Shown: one piece after another, positions 50,333-62,680 of the stretch
How the letters are laid out: each line of letters opens with the position of its first letter
Numbering within the stretch: position 1 is the first letter of the stretch
Assembly (NCBI GenBank): GCA_025677815.1
Contig: JAIXMP010000024.1
Span: forward strand, 1-64,000
DNA: 64,000 nt
DNA from: Phascolomyces articulosus
Lineage: Eukaryota > Mucoromycota > Mucoromycetes > Mucorales > Lichtheimiaceae
Reading direction: 5' to 3'
Position numbers and translations under genes: made by a program
The notes under the pieces: model-generated
Seen by the model: the letters and a program-made list of their open reading frames with translations, nothing else
Database searches by the model: none
Told to the model about the DNA's origin: nothing

Positions 50333-50390
50333 CAGACAACAAAAGCAAATACTAAAGACTTTTTCGTGCTCCGTATAGAACGCCTAAAAA
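50333..50390 (+). repeat. dispersed repeat, copy 2
   Basis: This stretch matches 14208-14267 in the same orientation, from CAGACAAC to CGCCTAAAAA, including CTCCGTATA. Neither copy is coding. Confidence 0.55.
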
Positions 50391-50639
50391 ATGGGTAGGT
50401 CACATCAGTCAATAAAAAACTATTGGAGCTGACCATTTTTGTCTTTATCTTTCTGAATATCCATAATGATTATTACTACTATCACTCTATATATTGAGTT
50501 GCTCGTATATACTTGGATTCACTAGATAGGGTTTTCTATGAAAGTCTTATTTGACAAATTATAATACAGAGTACCATATTTCTTTTGCACTGTACTCGCT
50601 GGAATATATTTTTCTTGCGTTTATTTTTGATAGATCATC

Positions 50640-51575
50640 AAAATAAGCCTGAACTTTGCTTTAATACAGGCACAAAGGATCCATCTCCTATCACAGTCGA
50701 TAACATTGCGGGTAATGTTGAAAAGAAAAGGAGTAAGAAAAAATCAACAGCTATTTTGAATAGTTGATGTAGCATTATTGGTGATAAATTTGAAGATGAA
50801 ACTATATATTATAATGGCTCATAATAATAATAGAACTGAACGGAGAGATAAATCAGATCTAGAAAGGTTAGTAATCTTTGTCACCAGGGCAAAAATTCTG
50901 AAATCTTGGTAAACAAAAATGGACATTCATCGTTTTATTCTTAACAGGGTTTTCTTAGCGACATATAGTATGTTAATAATCCTTGATGTACGTATAAAAT
51001 CCGCCATTCTGTTTTTTTTGGGTGCAATTGCCATAAAAAACAAGATAATCTTATTGACAATTATCACCTTGGCCTGTGCGGTATTTTATATAATATTATT
51101 ATTAGCCCACATTATCAATTCACTTTAAGGATGAATGGGGATACAGTGCAGGACAAATTGGACTTATTTCTTTAGCTATTGGTTTACCACCTTTTTTTTC
51201 TGTACCACTTCCTGGGTATCTGTATGATCGACTTGGTCCAAGATATCTTTGTTTCTTAACCATATTCATCTCTGATGCCTTGTTACTTCCTATGAATATC
51301 CTAACAAGCGCTACTATAGTAAAGGAGTCATATCCAGTGTGGTAATTATTACATGTTTATCTTTTATTTTGAACATGGTCCTTACACCAGTACCGACAGA
51401 GGTTTCATGTATTATTAATTCTCTATTCGCACCTACCAATAATAACAGTGATACCCCTGATGATGAGGGTAATCAGGACCAACAGAAACAACAAGAAGAA
51501 GAGCATATTCACGACGAGGAGTGTTTTGGACGTAGCTATGGTCTGATTCGTTCTATATTTTCTGTAGGTAAGTAA
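50640..51575 (+). pseudogene. major facilitator superfamily transporter pseudogene
   Basis: A hydrophilic start with EDETIY- and DLERL-like text is followed by the first membrane helix (LATYSMLIILD, near 50950). Then comes at once a helix normally found in the second half (ILLTIITLACAVFY, near 51040). From about 51126 the text reads DEWGYSAGQIGLISLAIGLP and GYLYDRLGPRY, the GxLxDRxGxR loop motif of MFS proteins. Stops and a frame change break it (TAA at 51343 in that frame, continuing as VVIITCLSFILNMVLTPVPT). An acidic Gln/His loop ends at 51575. Helices in between and after are missing, so it is internally deleted and 3' truncated. It resembles VMAT-like fungal MFS drug or amine exporters; the substrate is unknown. 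Confidence 0.7.
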
Positions 51576-54086
51576 TTATAAAACAATGGTTTCTTCTTCT
51601 TTGTCTTATTTATTATGTATATGGCTTTGTAAAAAGAAAAAAGAAAAAAGAAAGCATAGCTGACTTATAGATTGTTATATCATCATCATTATAGAATACA
51701 GCACCATGCTTAGAGTTTTTTTATCCCATTTCAATTAATTTTCTGAAATATCAGAGCTTTTCTTATTATTTTTAATTCTCTTGATATTCTGAATTGTGCT
51801 ATTATACTTATATTGGGTTTACTTCATTTTTAATAAGAGTATATGCGCTACTATTAGTTTAATATTTATGATAATAAGAGTGTGATTTGAAGCATTTGTT
51901 ATAATTATTTTTTATTTCATATTAGCCTATTGTTATAATTATCTCGATAGTAGTAATGTGAAACCAAACACACACACGGAATTTCAAATTACCAGTAAAA
52001 GTTTATGTAGATGAACGATGGGTTGAAAATATGTCGCCATCACTACGATTTGTGAGGTGAACGGGAGGAATTACTCCACTTTCGTCATCTTACTCTCTGA
52101 TGGTGATTTTATTAGTAATACAAAGATGAGGAAACGAGGAAAATGTATAATCCCGGATTACAGGATATTTGGTACTACTATTAAATGAATTAAAGTTAAT
52201 AGTGGCAGTTTCGATCGAACAATAGAAAAAAGTAGGTAGTTTTATAATTGACATATTTCTTTGTGTGTGTGGGAGATGTGTGTAAAGAAAAAGAAGTACA
52301 TACTTGATGTATAATACTTTTTCTTATCAGTTTGCTGATATAAGATCATGCATGTGAAAAAAAAACCCACTATTTTATAGATGCGGAAGGAAAAACAAAG
52401 CCAACATGTATATACAGTAAGAAAAGGCCTAACTGGTAACCCGATCGATGATCTCTCTCCATAATATTACTGTATCAATAATGGTATAATATAAAAAAGG
52501 ACCAGAGTAAGGAATCCCATGGTGATGCCATTTTTTATAATAAAATATTATACAATAACGTAATAATGGAAAATGGGAATATAGACTTTTGTTTTTGGTA
52601 TCGTTGTTGCACATTATATATAATCTATTTCAAAATATGTAATGTAATAATATATACTACCATTTATGATTTCTCATCGATCGTAATCTTCAACCAATTC
52701 TAGACAGTATATAGAAAATAGGAACAATGTTATCCCTGAGAAGAGCATTCTGTGTCATTGTCGGGGGCCTTCGGCCATTCACATCCAAAAAAATTGATCG
52801 CGTAATGATTGTGTAAGAACTGCAAAGAGGAGTAAGATGAATGATTTTCATCGATTAATTAAAAAAGATAAAGTTTATCAACCACCATCCAATCATTCCA
52901 TTATACATTGTATATATGCAAATCAAGATTAGAAAAAAAAACCACCGTTTTATTTGTATATAACTATGATATATTATGTTTATATGATCAATCATAGAAA
53001 TAAAAGATGGAGAAGATAGAGATTTGTTGTAATCCCCAATAATGATGTTCCATCGATTTTCCTTCATATCACTAACAAACGTGTTACATATCTGATCCTC
53101 CTCCATATCTATAATATATATACTCATTCAAGGGAAAAAAAAACATAATCTCAAACTGATGGCCTCCTCCTTTTTTTTCCTGATCTTTTTTTCCCTCACC
53201 TTATGCATTCATCATTATTGGGTTACTGCTGCAGGGACCTGGACAATAAGTTATATCTCGAAACACTTTGTGGTACAATCTCTAAAGAATAAGGTAATAA
53301 TGTTAATTATGAAAAACAACCCACACCCTTCCCTGGTCCAAACTTATGGAATATATGAATAGACCTTTTTTCATTTTCTCTTATCCAACTTGCTAAAAAC
53401 GGTTTTTGATGAGTAAAAAAGAAAAAAGTAGAAAATGAGTTTATCATTGCTAAGCAAAATAAAAATGACATTTTCCGTTTTTTTTCCTAAAATGATTTTA
53501 TTTCATTTATCCCACGCATAGTAATAACGATCCCAGCTCCATCTGACTGAATGAATATCAGTACCAAGTGCCGAGATGAAAGTTGTCAAACGTTTTACAG
53601 AATATGAGAAAAGAGTCTAGTTTTAATAATAATAAAAAAAACGGGAATAATAAAAGGCAAGTTTCATACTGGTTGAAAATGATCACGCCATTGTTTTTTT
53701 AATATAGTTGAACGCACGGGCTTTGATGGCGAAAAAAAAGACCTTGTATTCTATGATGCGCGTGGGTGTTTTTTGTGGTTGCCGAGAGTCACTATTAGAA
53801 ATGTGGGGTTTAGCCATAATTTCAAGCGGATTCTTAATCAACTAGTAGTTGGATAGAGAGCTCAAAAAAAACATAACGCCATACAGTCTTATCAGATCGT
53901 AAAGCCAGCCCGCCTTTTTTTTTTTTAACTCGGAAAACAAAAAATAAATCCTAAAAAAAGGTACACTCCTTGGCGATCTGGTTACAACTTGTTCTTCTTC
54001 TTTTTCCTCCCTTCTCTTTTTCATTTTTTAGTTTTAAATCGAATTTTCTTTTGTTATATTATTAACTATTATTATATCTATCGATT
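51576..54086. other. AT-rich gene-free stretch
   Basis: About 2.5 kb without a supportable gene. GGGGGCCTTCGGCC near 52763 can form a tiny hairpin. The last 100 bases are the CT/T-rich leader of the CDF transporter gene. Confidence 0.4.
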
Positions 54087-56216
54087 ATGACAACACGGTT
54101 GTTACTTCATACACCGTTATCTACAACGACAAAACGTACCATTCGTTGTAGTTACCAACATCAAATAACATCTGCTTATTATACAGCCACACTCCTTAAA
54201 CATCAACAACAACAACACTCTTATTCCAATTTACTCCCTTCCTTAACAGTAACACCATTATCATCATCAAGAACCAGTGGATTTCTTTTAAAGATACCAA
54301 GACGGAATCATGGATCTCATAGTCACGATCATCATATCCATGCTGATATAGCAACTACGTTTGAACAATCTGGTTCGTTTTCGTTTTAGTTTTAACAAAT
54401 CACTATTACAGCAAACAATATCTTGGTTGGATGGGAGGAGGAACGGATAAATTTTAACCGGAATTTGATATTTATGTAGGGAAAAAAGGTGTACAAATAA
54501 CAATGATCGGTTTAGCATCTAATGTTGGATTAACATTGACAAAGGGTGCTGCTGGATGGTAAGTGAATACTTCTTTAAAAACAAAAAAAATGGAAGGGAA
54601 CGGAAGGAGTACGGGTTTATTACCGGAGGGAGAGAATAAGTGTGATTGTGTGAAAGTAAAGAGAAATTCGATAAAAAAAAAAGGAAAACGTCCAAATTCG
54701 TTTTACTGACTTGGTTGAATTTTTTTTTTATTGTTTCAGGTTCATGAATTCTGCTGCACTTTTAGCTGATGCAGCCCATTCACTTGGAGGTAAAGTAATA
54801 AAGAAAGCGTGTGGATATGTGTAGTGGATTACCAAATAAAGAATTTTCCCAGGATATTAAATAATGTTGATGGCTTTTTTTTAGATCTATTAAGTGATTT
54901 CGTCACTTTGTACACATTTAAAATGTCACGGAAAATGCCAGACCATAAATACCCATACGGTTATGGTAAATAAGGATATTGGATTGGGATAAGGATAAAA
55001 GGGTGATTATGATAGAGTGAGCGTTTTGTGCTGATGAGTTACGAAATGGGGGATTATCTATTATTAATAGGTAAATTTGAAACGATGGGTTCATTGGCCA
55101 TTTCTTCTCTCCTGATTGCGGGCGCAATCGGCATCGGAGCTCACTCTTTTGAATTATTACAAGCGACTTTGAACAATGCATCCACGATTCATGTTACGCA
55201 AGCTATTCAAGAGACAGCCCCAATGATGATGACAGAAGCAGCACAACATCAAGCAGTAGAAAAAGCTGCTACCACAACACCTGCTTCATTTGCTGCTATT
55301 CCATCCATGTTACATGATCATGGATCTCATTCTCATTCTCTCACCTCTTCAGATGGTACATTGAACCCAAATGCTGCTTGGTTTGCTTTAGCAAGTGTTC
55401 TTGTCAAAGAATGGTTATATCGAGCAAGTAAGTTTATTTATTATTACTGTTGTTGTTATTTGTTTGTATTGTGGCGAGTGTATTTGTATGTGTTACTTTG
55501 TTGTCTAATTACAAAATTTTTGGTTTTGTTTATTTATTTTAGCACTCAAAGTGGGTCGAAGTGAGCGGAGTGAAGTGTTAATTGCCAATGCTTGGTAAGT
55601 GGAATTAAAGTTTTATAACTTGCAAAGCTTGGTGTAAGGAAATGGGAGGAAATTAATGAAAAAATGGATGGATATATAGGCATCATCGATCAGATGCATT
55701 ATCAAGTGGTGTAGCCATGGTGGCCATTGGAGGCAGCTATGCAGGCATAACTGTTCTTGATCCACTTGGAGGTTTAGTCGTTGCAGGAATGATTTTGAAA
55801 AGTACTTTTGGTATCGCCAAATCATCATTAAGAGAATTAACAGACAGAGGCATGGAATCGTCTGAAGCGGATAAGATAAGACGTATTATGGCTCAGATGA
55901 AGGTATATTTCTTATTTTCTTTAACTATATTTTCATATGCTTCTTGTTGTTGTTATTGTCCATGATATGTCAATACTCACTTTATTTTAATATATACGTT
56001 CTATAGAACATCGAACCCAATTTGATTGATTTCCATTCTATACGAGGTCGAAAATTAGGACCATTTTATCATGTAGATATGGCATTAAAGGTAAATCCAG
56101 AATTAAGTGTTCAAGAAGCGCGCCGATTAGAACATCGTGTTCGATCTGCTATTCAACGTGATTGTGAACAAGTTCAACAAATTCTTGTTCGCTTAGAAAC
56201 ACCCTTATCATTGTAA
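54087..56216 (+). CDS. mitochondrial-type CDF metal transporter, Mmt1/Mmt2-like
   Basis: Spliced model: 54087-54372, 54480-54558, 54740-54789, 54885-54965, 55071-55427, 55543-55594, 55680-55902, 56007-56216, giving 445 residues. The first 80 residues are basic and hydroxyl-rich without acids, like a mitochondrial presequence, followed by a His-rich HGSHSHDHHIH. Cation diffusion facilitator motifs are present: LLADAAHSLGDLLSDF (His135, Asp139 of HxxxD), DHKYPYGYGKFE after the second helix, and NAWHHRSDALSS (His303, Asp307). A second His cluster (HDHGSHSHS) sits in the loop near 215. The C-terminal half has the CDF cytoplasmic domain. Yeast Mmt1/2 act in mitochondrial iron handling; metal and location here are inferred. 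The first donor (GTTCGT) is weak, so that junction is least sure. Confidence 0.85.
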
Positions 56217-56738
56217 ACAAAAAAATAATATCTTGAGTATTATTATTATTATTATTATTATAACAAGAACAATGTTTTTCATCATTCATCCGATTATTCA
56301 CACAATTACACTCTTCAAACTCGTATATATATAATATGCCCTTTTTTTCATCAACTCTTTTTTTTATTATCATCCTCACCCATCTAACTATTTTGTTTCT
56401 ACGTTTTTTTCCTCGTATCTCAATTTTGTCTTATTTGTAGTTTTAGTTTTTCTTTATTTTTGTGTACTTTTCGTTATCTTTCTTTTCTTTTTCCCAAATA
56501 TGTATGATAAATTATTTATATATGATAAACTATATTTTTCGATTTTTCATTTTAGTGTCTACTTTTTATAGTGGCACGATAACTTTGGAAGAGCTTAGTT
56601 GACTCATTTGGATCGGACCTTTTTATGTTGTGCATACAAAATTGAAACCTTCAACTTTATTTCTTCCCTCTTTTATATCTTGTCAATTCTTACCTGAAAA
56701 AAAAAAATAACCAAACAAACAAATACGCATAACATACC
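56217..56738. other. intergenic region with (TTA)n run
   Basis: It holds the 3' end of the CDF gene, a (TTA)n run at about 56240-56262, and a T-rich promoter region for the next gene. No other feature was seen. Confidence 0.4.
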
Positions 56739-58247
56739 ATGTCTTATCAAATACCTGTCATTGATTTTGGGCATTTTGATACAAACCCCAAACAAGTGGC
56801 ACAAGAAGTCTTGGAAGCTTGTAAAACTATTGGTTTCTTTTACATTGTGAATCATGGTCTTCCCAAGGATCAAATTGAACATTCATTTGAATTGGTAAAA
56901 AAATGAAATAATGAATGACAATTCAGTTCACTTTATTTGTCAAACAATTAAAAAAACTTTATTTACCATTTGTTTAGGCAAAGGACTTTTTCGATTTACC
57001 TAGTGAAGAAAAACGTAAATATTTGATTCAAGAAGATAATCATGGGTATTCTGAACTTTATCAAGAAACGTAAGACAAATGATCTTTTTTTTCTTATAAT
57101 AATGTATGATTTTGACGAATGAACTTTCATATAGATTGGATCCTGAGAATCAAAAGCAAGGAGATCATAAAGAGTAAGTTATATATAAAAAAATTCGTGT
57201 CATATTTCAATGGTATATTTCATTGCTATGGTAAGCAAAAATTACTAAATTTTGTCGGGGTATTCTTTTTTATAGAGGTTTCAACTTTCGCAACTTTGTT
57301 GATGGTAAATCATTTGCACCACTTCCTCCTATTTTCGAAAAAGAACAAGCTTTTGTAGAAGGTTTCTCTCGAGTAAGTTTATTATTATAATTATAATTAT
57401 CATTCGATTGATGGGGAAAAAAACAGGATATTCTATTTTACTGTTGTTGTGGAACATGCTTTTCACATGTTTCAATATAACTATAGGCTTGTCATGCTAC
57501 AGCAATGCGCGTTTTACAAGCATTTGCAATCGCACTTGAGGTAATAATGAAATACAGCTGTTTCCAAAAAAAAAAATAATAATAACAGATTTATTACTTT
57601 TTGGATTATGCATCTTTTTTTTTAAAAAAAATAGATCCCTGAAGAAGAAGGTGGAGCAAATTGGTTTTCTGATCGTCATACGTATGATAAACCTTCAGGT
57701 GAAATTCTTCGTTTCCTCAAATACCCAAAAGGAGGTGAATCCACTTATAAGGAACCTGTCCGAGCCGGCGCTCATAGTGATTATGGTAGTATCACTTTAT
57801 TGTTCCAAAAGGATGTACCTGGTCTTGAAGTAAAAGCAAGTCGTACAGAATGGATTTCTGCCCCATTGATTCAAGACTCTATCTTGGTGAACGTAGGAGA
57901 TCAATTGCAGGTTATATAAATATATATATATATATTAAAAATATAAAAGAATTCACTGAATATAAATGATTGACATACAAAAATATGCATATATATAGGA
58001 ATGGACCAATGGGTTGTTTAAAAGTACTTTGCATCGTGTCACCTTTTTACCAGAACATGCTCATAAGGATCGTTATTCCATGCCTGTCTTTATCCATCCT
58101 GAAGATGCAACTTTATTATCTCCGATTCCTAGTTCGATCATTCCTCCACCTTCTGAAGATGTTTTGAATGGAGTCGCAAAGAAGGGTGAAATCATTTCTG
58201 CCGGTGAACACTTGAAAAGACGATTGGATGCTACCTACAAGTATTAA
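56739..58247 (+). CDS. 2-oxoglutarate/Fe(II)-dependent dioxygenase, isopenicillin-N-synthase-like family
   Basis: Spliced model: 56739-56894, 56978-57069, 57135-57173, 57276-57372, 57487-57540, 57635-57910, 57999-58247, giving 320 residues. The N-terminal DIOX_N part starts IPVIDFGHFD and has IGFFYIVNHGLP. The catalytic jelly roll has GAHSDYGSITLLFQ (iron ligands His193 and Asp195), STLHRVTF (His250) and RYSMPVF (Arg263 and Ser265, which hold 2-oxoglutarate). All key residues are present, so it should be active. Members hydroxylate or desaturate small molecules, but the substrate cannot be read from the sequence and there is no biosynthetic cluster around it. Seven exons with short introns are typical of this window. 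It lies 523 bases after the CDF gene on the same strand. Confidence 0.9.
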
Positions 58248-58859
58248 AATATAGGGTGTGTTAGGAATATAAGATGTTGCTGTTGTCAAAAAAAAAGTTA
58301 CTATTCAATGGTAATATAAATAATATATTATATTAATAAGAATTAACAATCATCATTCTGTTGACTCTTCTATTGACCCTATTGACCTACATGAGTCAAA
58401 AATAATTTTATGAAAACTGTAGGACGTCACTATTGACATATTTGAATTTGGTATTACTTCGTTACAGGTTTTCAAAATTTATAGACTTGACTGTTTCCAC
58501 ATATAATTTTATCCTCAATGAATCACAGAAATGTTATATCTATTCCCTCATTATTATATTAAATAGTAGACTATATTTAAAATGGCTATGAATTATGCCA
58601 ATCTCTCAAACAGATATCATTATTTATATATGGTGCTTATTGGGATCCTCGTAACTATCTTTATTTACGTTTAAATGCATTTAAAGTATCAAAAGATAAT
58701 AATGGTAACCCCCTGGCTTTAATTACATTTATATACCTTTAAATACATATATATGCATGTAAATCCATTATAATGGTGCTATTTATTGTATGATCCTTAT
58801 TCAAACATTTACGAGACTTGCTATACACAAAGAACAACACCTCTTATAAATATGATCAA
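58248..58859. other. AT-rich spacer
   Basis: Non-coding AT-rich sequence between the dioxygenase gene and the MULE relic. The repeated words TAAATGCATTTAAA and AATACATATATATGCATG near 58670-58760 are weakly palindromic. Confidence 0.35.
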
Positions 58860-61140
58860 ATATGTGTCAAACAGTTTATTCAAAAGATTGTTCGACTTCT
58901 TCATCATTAATTTCTTTCCATCGGTGGCATAATAATGACAATATATGGGTTACAAATTATCAGCACAACAAACACTACTTTATCAAGAATTTTGGCTCAG
59001 GGATGTAAAAGGAATTATGATTATTGATATTGAAAAAAATGTTTTCAGTCTCGTATTAATGATGGTATGGATCGTGACTTTAATCCCGATTTCGATGATA
59101 GTACCTTTGTAGAAGACAATTATTTTTGTACGTTCTCATTTATAAATAATTGCTTTCGTGAATAATAAAATATGTGGAATAAAGCAATATATTTATGAAT
59201 ATGAGCGGGTACAGAAATAATTGTCTATTATGCAGTGAAAAGACACCTCACTAAACAAGCGTACCTTGCTCATTCAATCATAAAAAGTATAGAAAAATGA
59301 AGGTCCAAGATAAGCCAAAAATCAGGTTATTTTGTTCAAAGAAGCTTGCATGAATACGAAGAAGGAGAATTACTGCACGGGTGGCAAAAAAGTCAGACCT
59401 CACGGGTAGCAAAACTGTTAGGCATCTTAGTAACTTTCTACCCTTGTAGTCTATTCAAAGTTTTGATACCAGTGTAGCAATTCTCTTTTTTTTATTGCGT
59501 TTATGTCCAAATGGCAACTAGATGTATGTATCTATCTATCTGACCATAAAATATGCATAGTCAGGTACCTTATATCAACAATACCTGTACTACTTATCCT
59601 TGTAGTTACTGAAAAAAGACGATGATCTTACTTGCCTCGACTCTACCCATTAAACATAATGGAACAAAAAAAATTGTTATCTATATACACTCGTTGCTAG
59701 ATGCGGTACTACTGGAAAGGGCAAGCCTTTGACTTGAATGATTACTAACTCTGAAGCACAATATCATATTACCTTTTGGTTGATATGGTTAAAAGATTAG
59801 CACGAATATCAACCAAGCCGTGTTATGATTGACAACTCTGATATAGAAATAGTAGCTATTAATAAGGCATACAATGCTGTAAATGATGAATTATCATCAA
59901 ACTTATACACTAACCGAGTGAAGGTAAATATTTGGCATCGGCACATTTAAGAGCATGGAAAAATAATATTCTTACCAAGCATGTTGCAAAGCCTTCCAAC
60001 CCATTCAAAACTTTAAAAGATAGAAAAGAGATGCGTGATAGTGCTCTTGACCTAATGATGAGCATAATGCATGCTGAAACAGCAACTGATTTTCATCTAT
60101 TGCTTGGATCATATATGCTTTGGTGCATTGATAATAATTATGAGCGGGAGGGTGCTTCACTATATAACTATTTTGAAGATGACTATATCGACAAAAGAAT
60201 GCAATGGGGCAAAACATGGCGTTTGGTAAGTATTTCCATATTTTACATGTCTTTTCATCCATCTCAATATATACAATACTTACCATAACCCATCCAATAT
60301 AACATATGCATATGAACACCAATAATTTCGTAGAATCATGGCTCAAAACGTCGAAGGAGCTTTACGTGGCCAGTTCATGTTGCAAAGAGTAGATGTGCTT
60401 GTTTTTATTCTTTAGGATCATGTACTTCCAGATTTACTCAATGATCATGTTCTTTCTGCCGCCAACTTCAAACGTAAAGAAGGGCTTGCACAGGGAGACA
60501 TAGAATGGATACCGCCAATCAATACAACGGTAAAAAAAAAAAAAAACTAGTTTGTATAGTAAAAAATAACTAATGCTAATTCACAACACACGTATTAGAA
60601 GAAGAAGCCACTGCCAAGATCCTTACTCAACATGGCAACGTTGTAAAAGTTGCCTCGTTCACTGAAAATTACCTTTCATATGATGATGTATTTGGTATCG
60701 GTACATATACCTTGTTTTCGTGCACTTGTTTAGACTTTCAGACCAATAATTCACCATGCAAACATATGTTTATTGTACATAAATGACTCAATAGCTATAT
60801 ATAAAATAATAACACCATTGCACTCAATTTAATATATAGGTATCGTGTTCTTGGTATTGGTTTAGAAAGTAGACAGCCCCGTACTCAAACGACCTCTGGT
60901 TCTATCGAGGATATGGTAGTAGAAGAACCTGTACAAGCACCACAGTCAGGAAGATATCTCTGAAGAACATATGGATAGGTACAGCAAATCAATAACAAGA
61001 AAACATCACTAAGTTGCTGAAAGTAAGTGTATATATATACAGATTTTAAGATATTTTTAATGATTTACTTTTGCAGGTTCAAAAGGCCAAGGAAAGTGGC
61101 GCATTACCAACGAGCGAACATTTTGAATAATATGGCAACA
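58860..61140 (+). pseudogene. MULE (Mutator-like) transposase relic with DDE and SWIM remains
   Basis: Pieces in order: an N-terminal piece (FHRWHNNDNIWVTNYQ) near 58910; CLDSTH near 59636 with the first catalytic Asp; RCGTTGKGKPLT-stop-MITNS; VMIDNSDIEIVAI near 59825 with the second Asp; HLRAWKNNIL near 59946; NNFVESW near 60321 with the likely Glu; and a zinc finger CTCLDF...CKHMFI near 60720-60775, the CxCx(n)CxH of SWIM domains. The final piece is KAKESGALPTSEHFE at about 61084. Stops and small indels break it throughout; one stop replaces a conserved Trp (TGG to TGA). It would have cut and pasted a Mutator-like element. Terminal repeats were not found. Confidence 0.82.
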
Positions 61141-61445
61141 TCTTTTGTAACTTTGTCTGGCTAACCGAAAAGTTAGTATAGTAACCCTAACAGTCCTTCA
61201 CAAAACCAACTTAGATATTAAATATAAAATATGAATATTTCCTTCTTTTACATTTAAAATGGAAGTTCCAGGTTTTCAATTGAGTGAACGACAAACATAA
61301 AAAAAATAGGAAAAAAATGACACATGCTATCATGGGGAGTGATATGAACAATTTACTCAGGAAAAGAAAGCGAGCCAATGGAAAATGCATAAGTCTCATG
61401 TATGCTGAGTATTATTATTATGAAGGAAGCCATTTTGATACTGAT

Positions 61446-61591
61446 TGAATTTTGCAAGGATTAAACAACGTTGAACCACTTTTACAACACTGTTCACATC
61501 TTCGTTAAATTTCTATCGATAAATGTGACAATGTCATCAATGGAACAGTATTGCGACGTTTAGCAACTCGTTCAGGTCATTTGGACACGTA
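61446..61591 (+). pseudogene. F-box/LRR protein fragment
   Basis: About 48 codons read LNNVEPLLQHCSHLR, a stop, then ISIDKCDNVINGTVLRRL and end in TAG. The LLQHCSHLR pattern is one leucine-rich repeat as in fungal F-box proteins. No F-box or further repeats lie nearby, so it is an isolated fragment. Confidence 0.5.
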
Positions 61592-62680
61592 GCTAATTCA
61601 TTATCAAAATATAAAAGCTATCTATACATCCTTTGTACCTTCGTTCTCTCTCTCTCTCTCTCATTGACTCAATATCATCATACTTTGGTAAATTATAAGC
61701 ATATCTTTAGACTGCATTCTATGTGTCCAAAATCCCATTTCTCCCTCCTGCATAGCGAAGTACCCATCGACCCATAAATCAAATCCAGTAACATATATAT
61801 TATATTTCGTACCTTTTCCTTCTAAGATGAAAAAGAAAGGGGGTGGGGCATATATAGTAAGGGAGCAAAGGGAGCAAAGAATACATAATGGAAAACTAGA
61901 AGAATATGTAAACTGAGAGTTTATTATTAATGTATTATTAGTCTTAGTACTGTATCATCATTCACAATGTTTGTTATAGTAGAAGATGGGCATGATATAT
62001 TACATACGTAAGTGTTGTAACCCCTTTTTTACATGGGAAACCAACAAGTATCCAATAAAGATTATTCTTTACTCATAAGATATCATTTTATGTATCTTCT
62101 TTTTATATAATGGATCAACGACCCAAAGTGCTCTATTCTATACTACTCTCTCTCTCCCTATTAAAGTAAACTAGCCATCCTCTTCTATTTTATCACTATT
62201 AAATAAATAAATAAAAATACATACAGATGACACCATTTAATAGATATCCTCCAATGGCTATTAAATTTCCATGTGAGGCAACCATCATCATGCAATCGAA
62301 TAATCATTTTGGTGTCAAAAAAAAAAACATTTTATTACTTTTAAGACAATATCATCAAATACAATTATATACAAAAAAAAAAGAGTAGACTCTTGACTTT
62401 AAGGCCTGCTTTGTCTTGTTTCAATGAAACATGCTACTTTTATGAAGGACAGTTCCAAACATCACCATCGTTCTCTTTTACAGCCAAGTTCCACCCGATG
62501 GTACTTCATGACCAGCAGCTGAAACTATGTAATGACAGGTTGACATTATTTTCTTGCTCTGGCTACCATTGATGATTAAGAACATATGACGGCTTACTCA
62601 AATATATTACCATCGGGTATAGTATGGTCAAGGGTAACTTTACTCTATAATTTATTTATTTTTTTGACCTGCGTCAAATG
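61592..62680. other. AT-rich gene-free stretch
   Basis: No gene seen. There is a (TC)n run near 61647-61662 and many A runs. Confidence 0.4.

Noticed and set aside
52756..52780. GC-rich hairpin GGGGGCCTTCGGCC as an RNA gene or terminator
   Set aside because: The stem is only four to five pairs, and nothing around supports a transcript.
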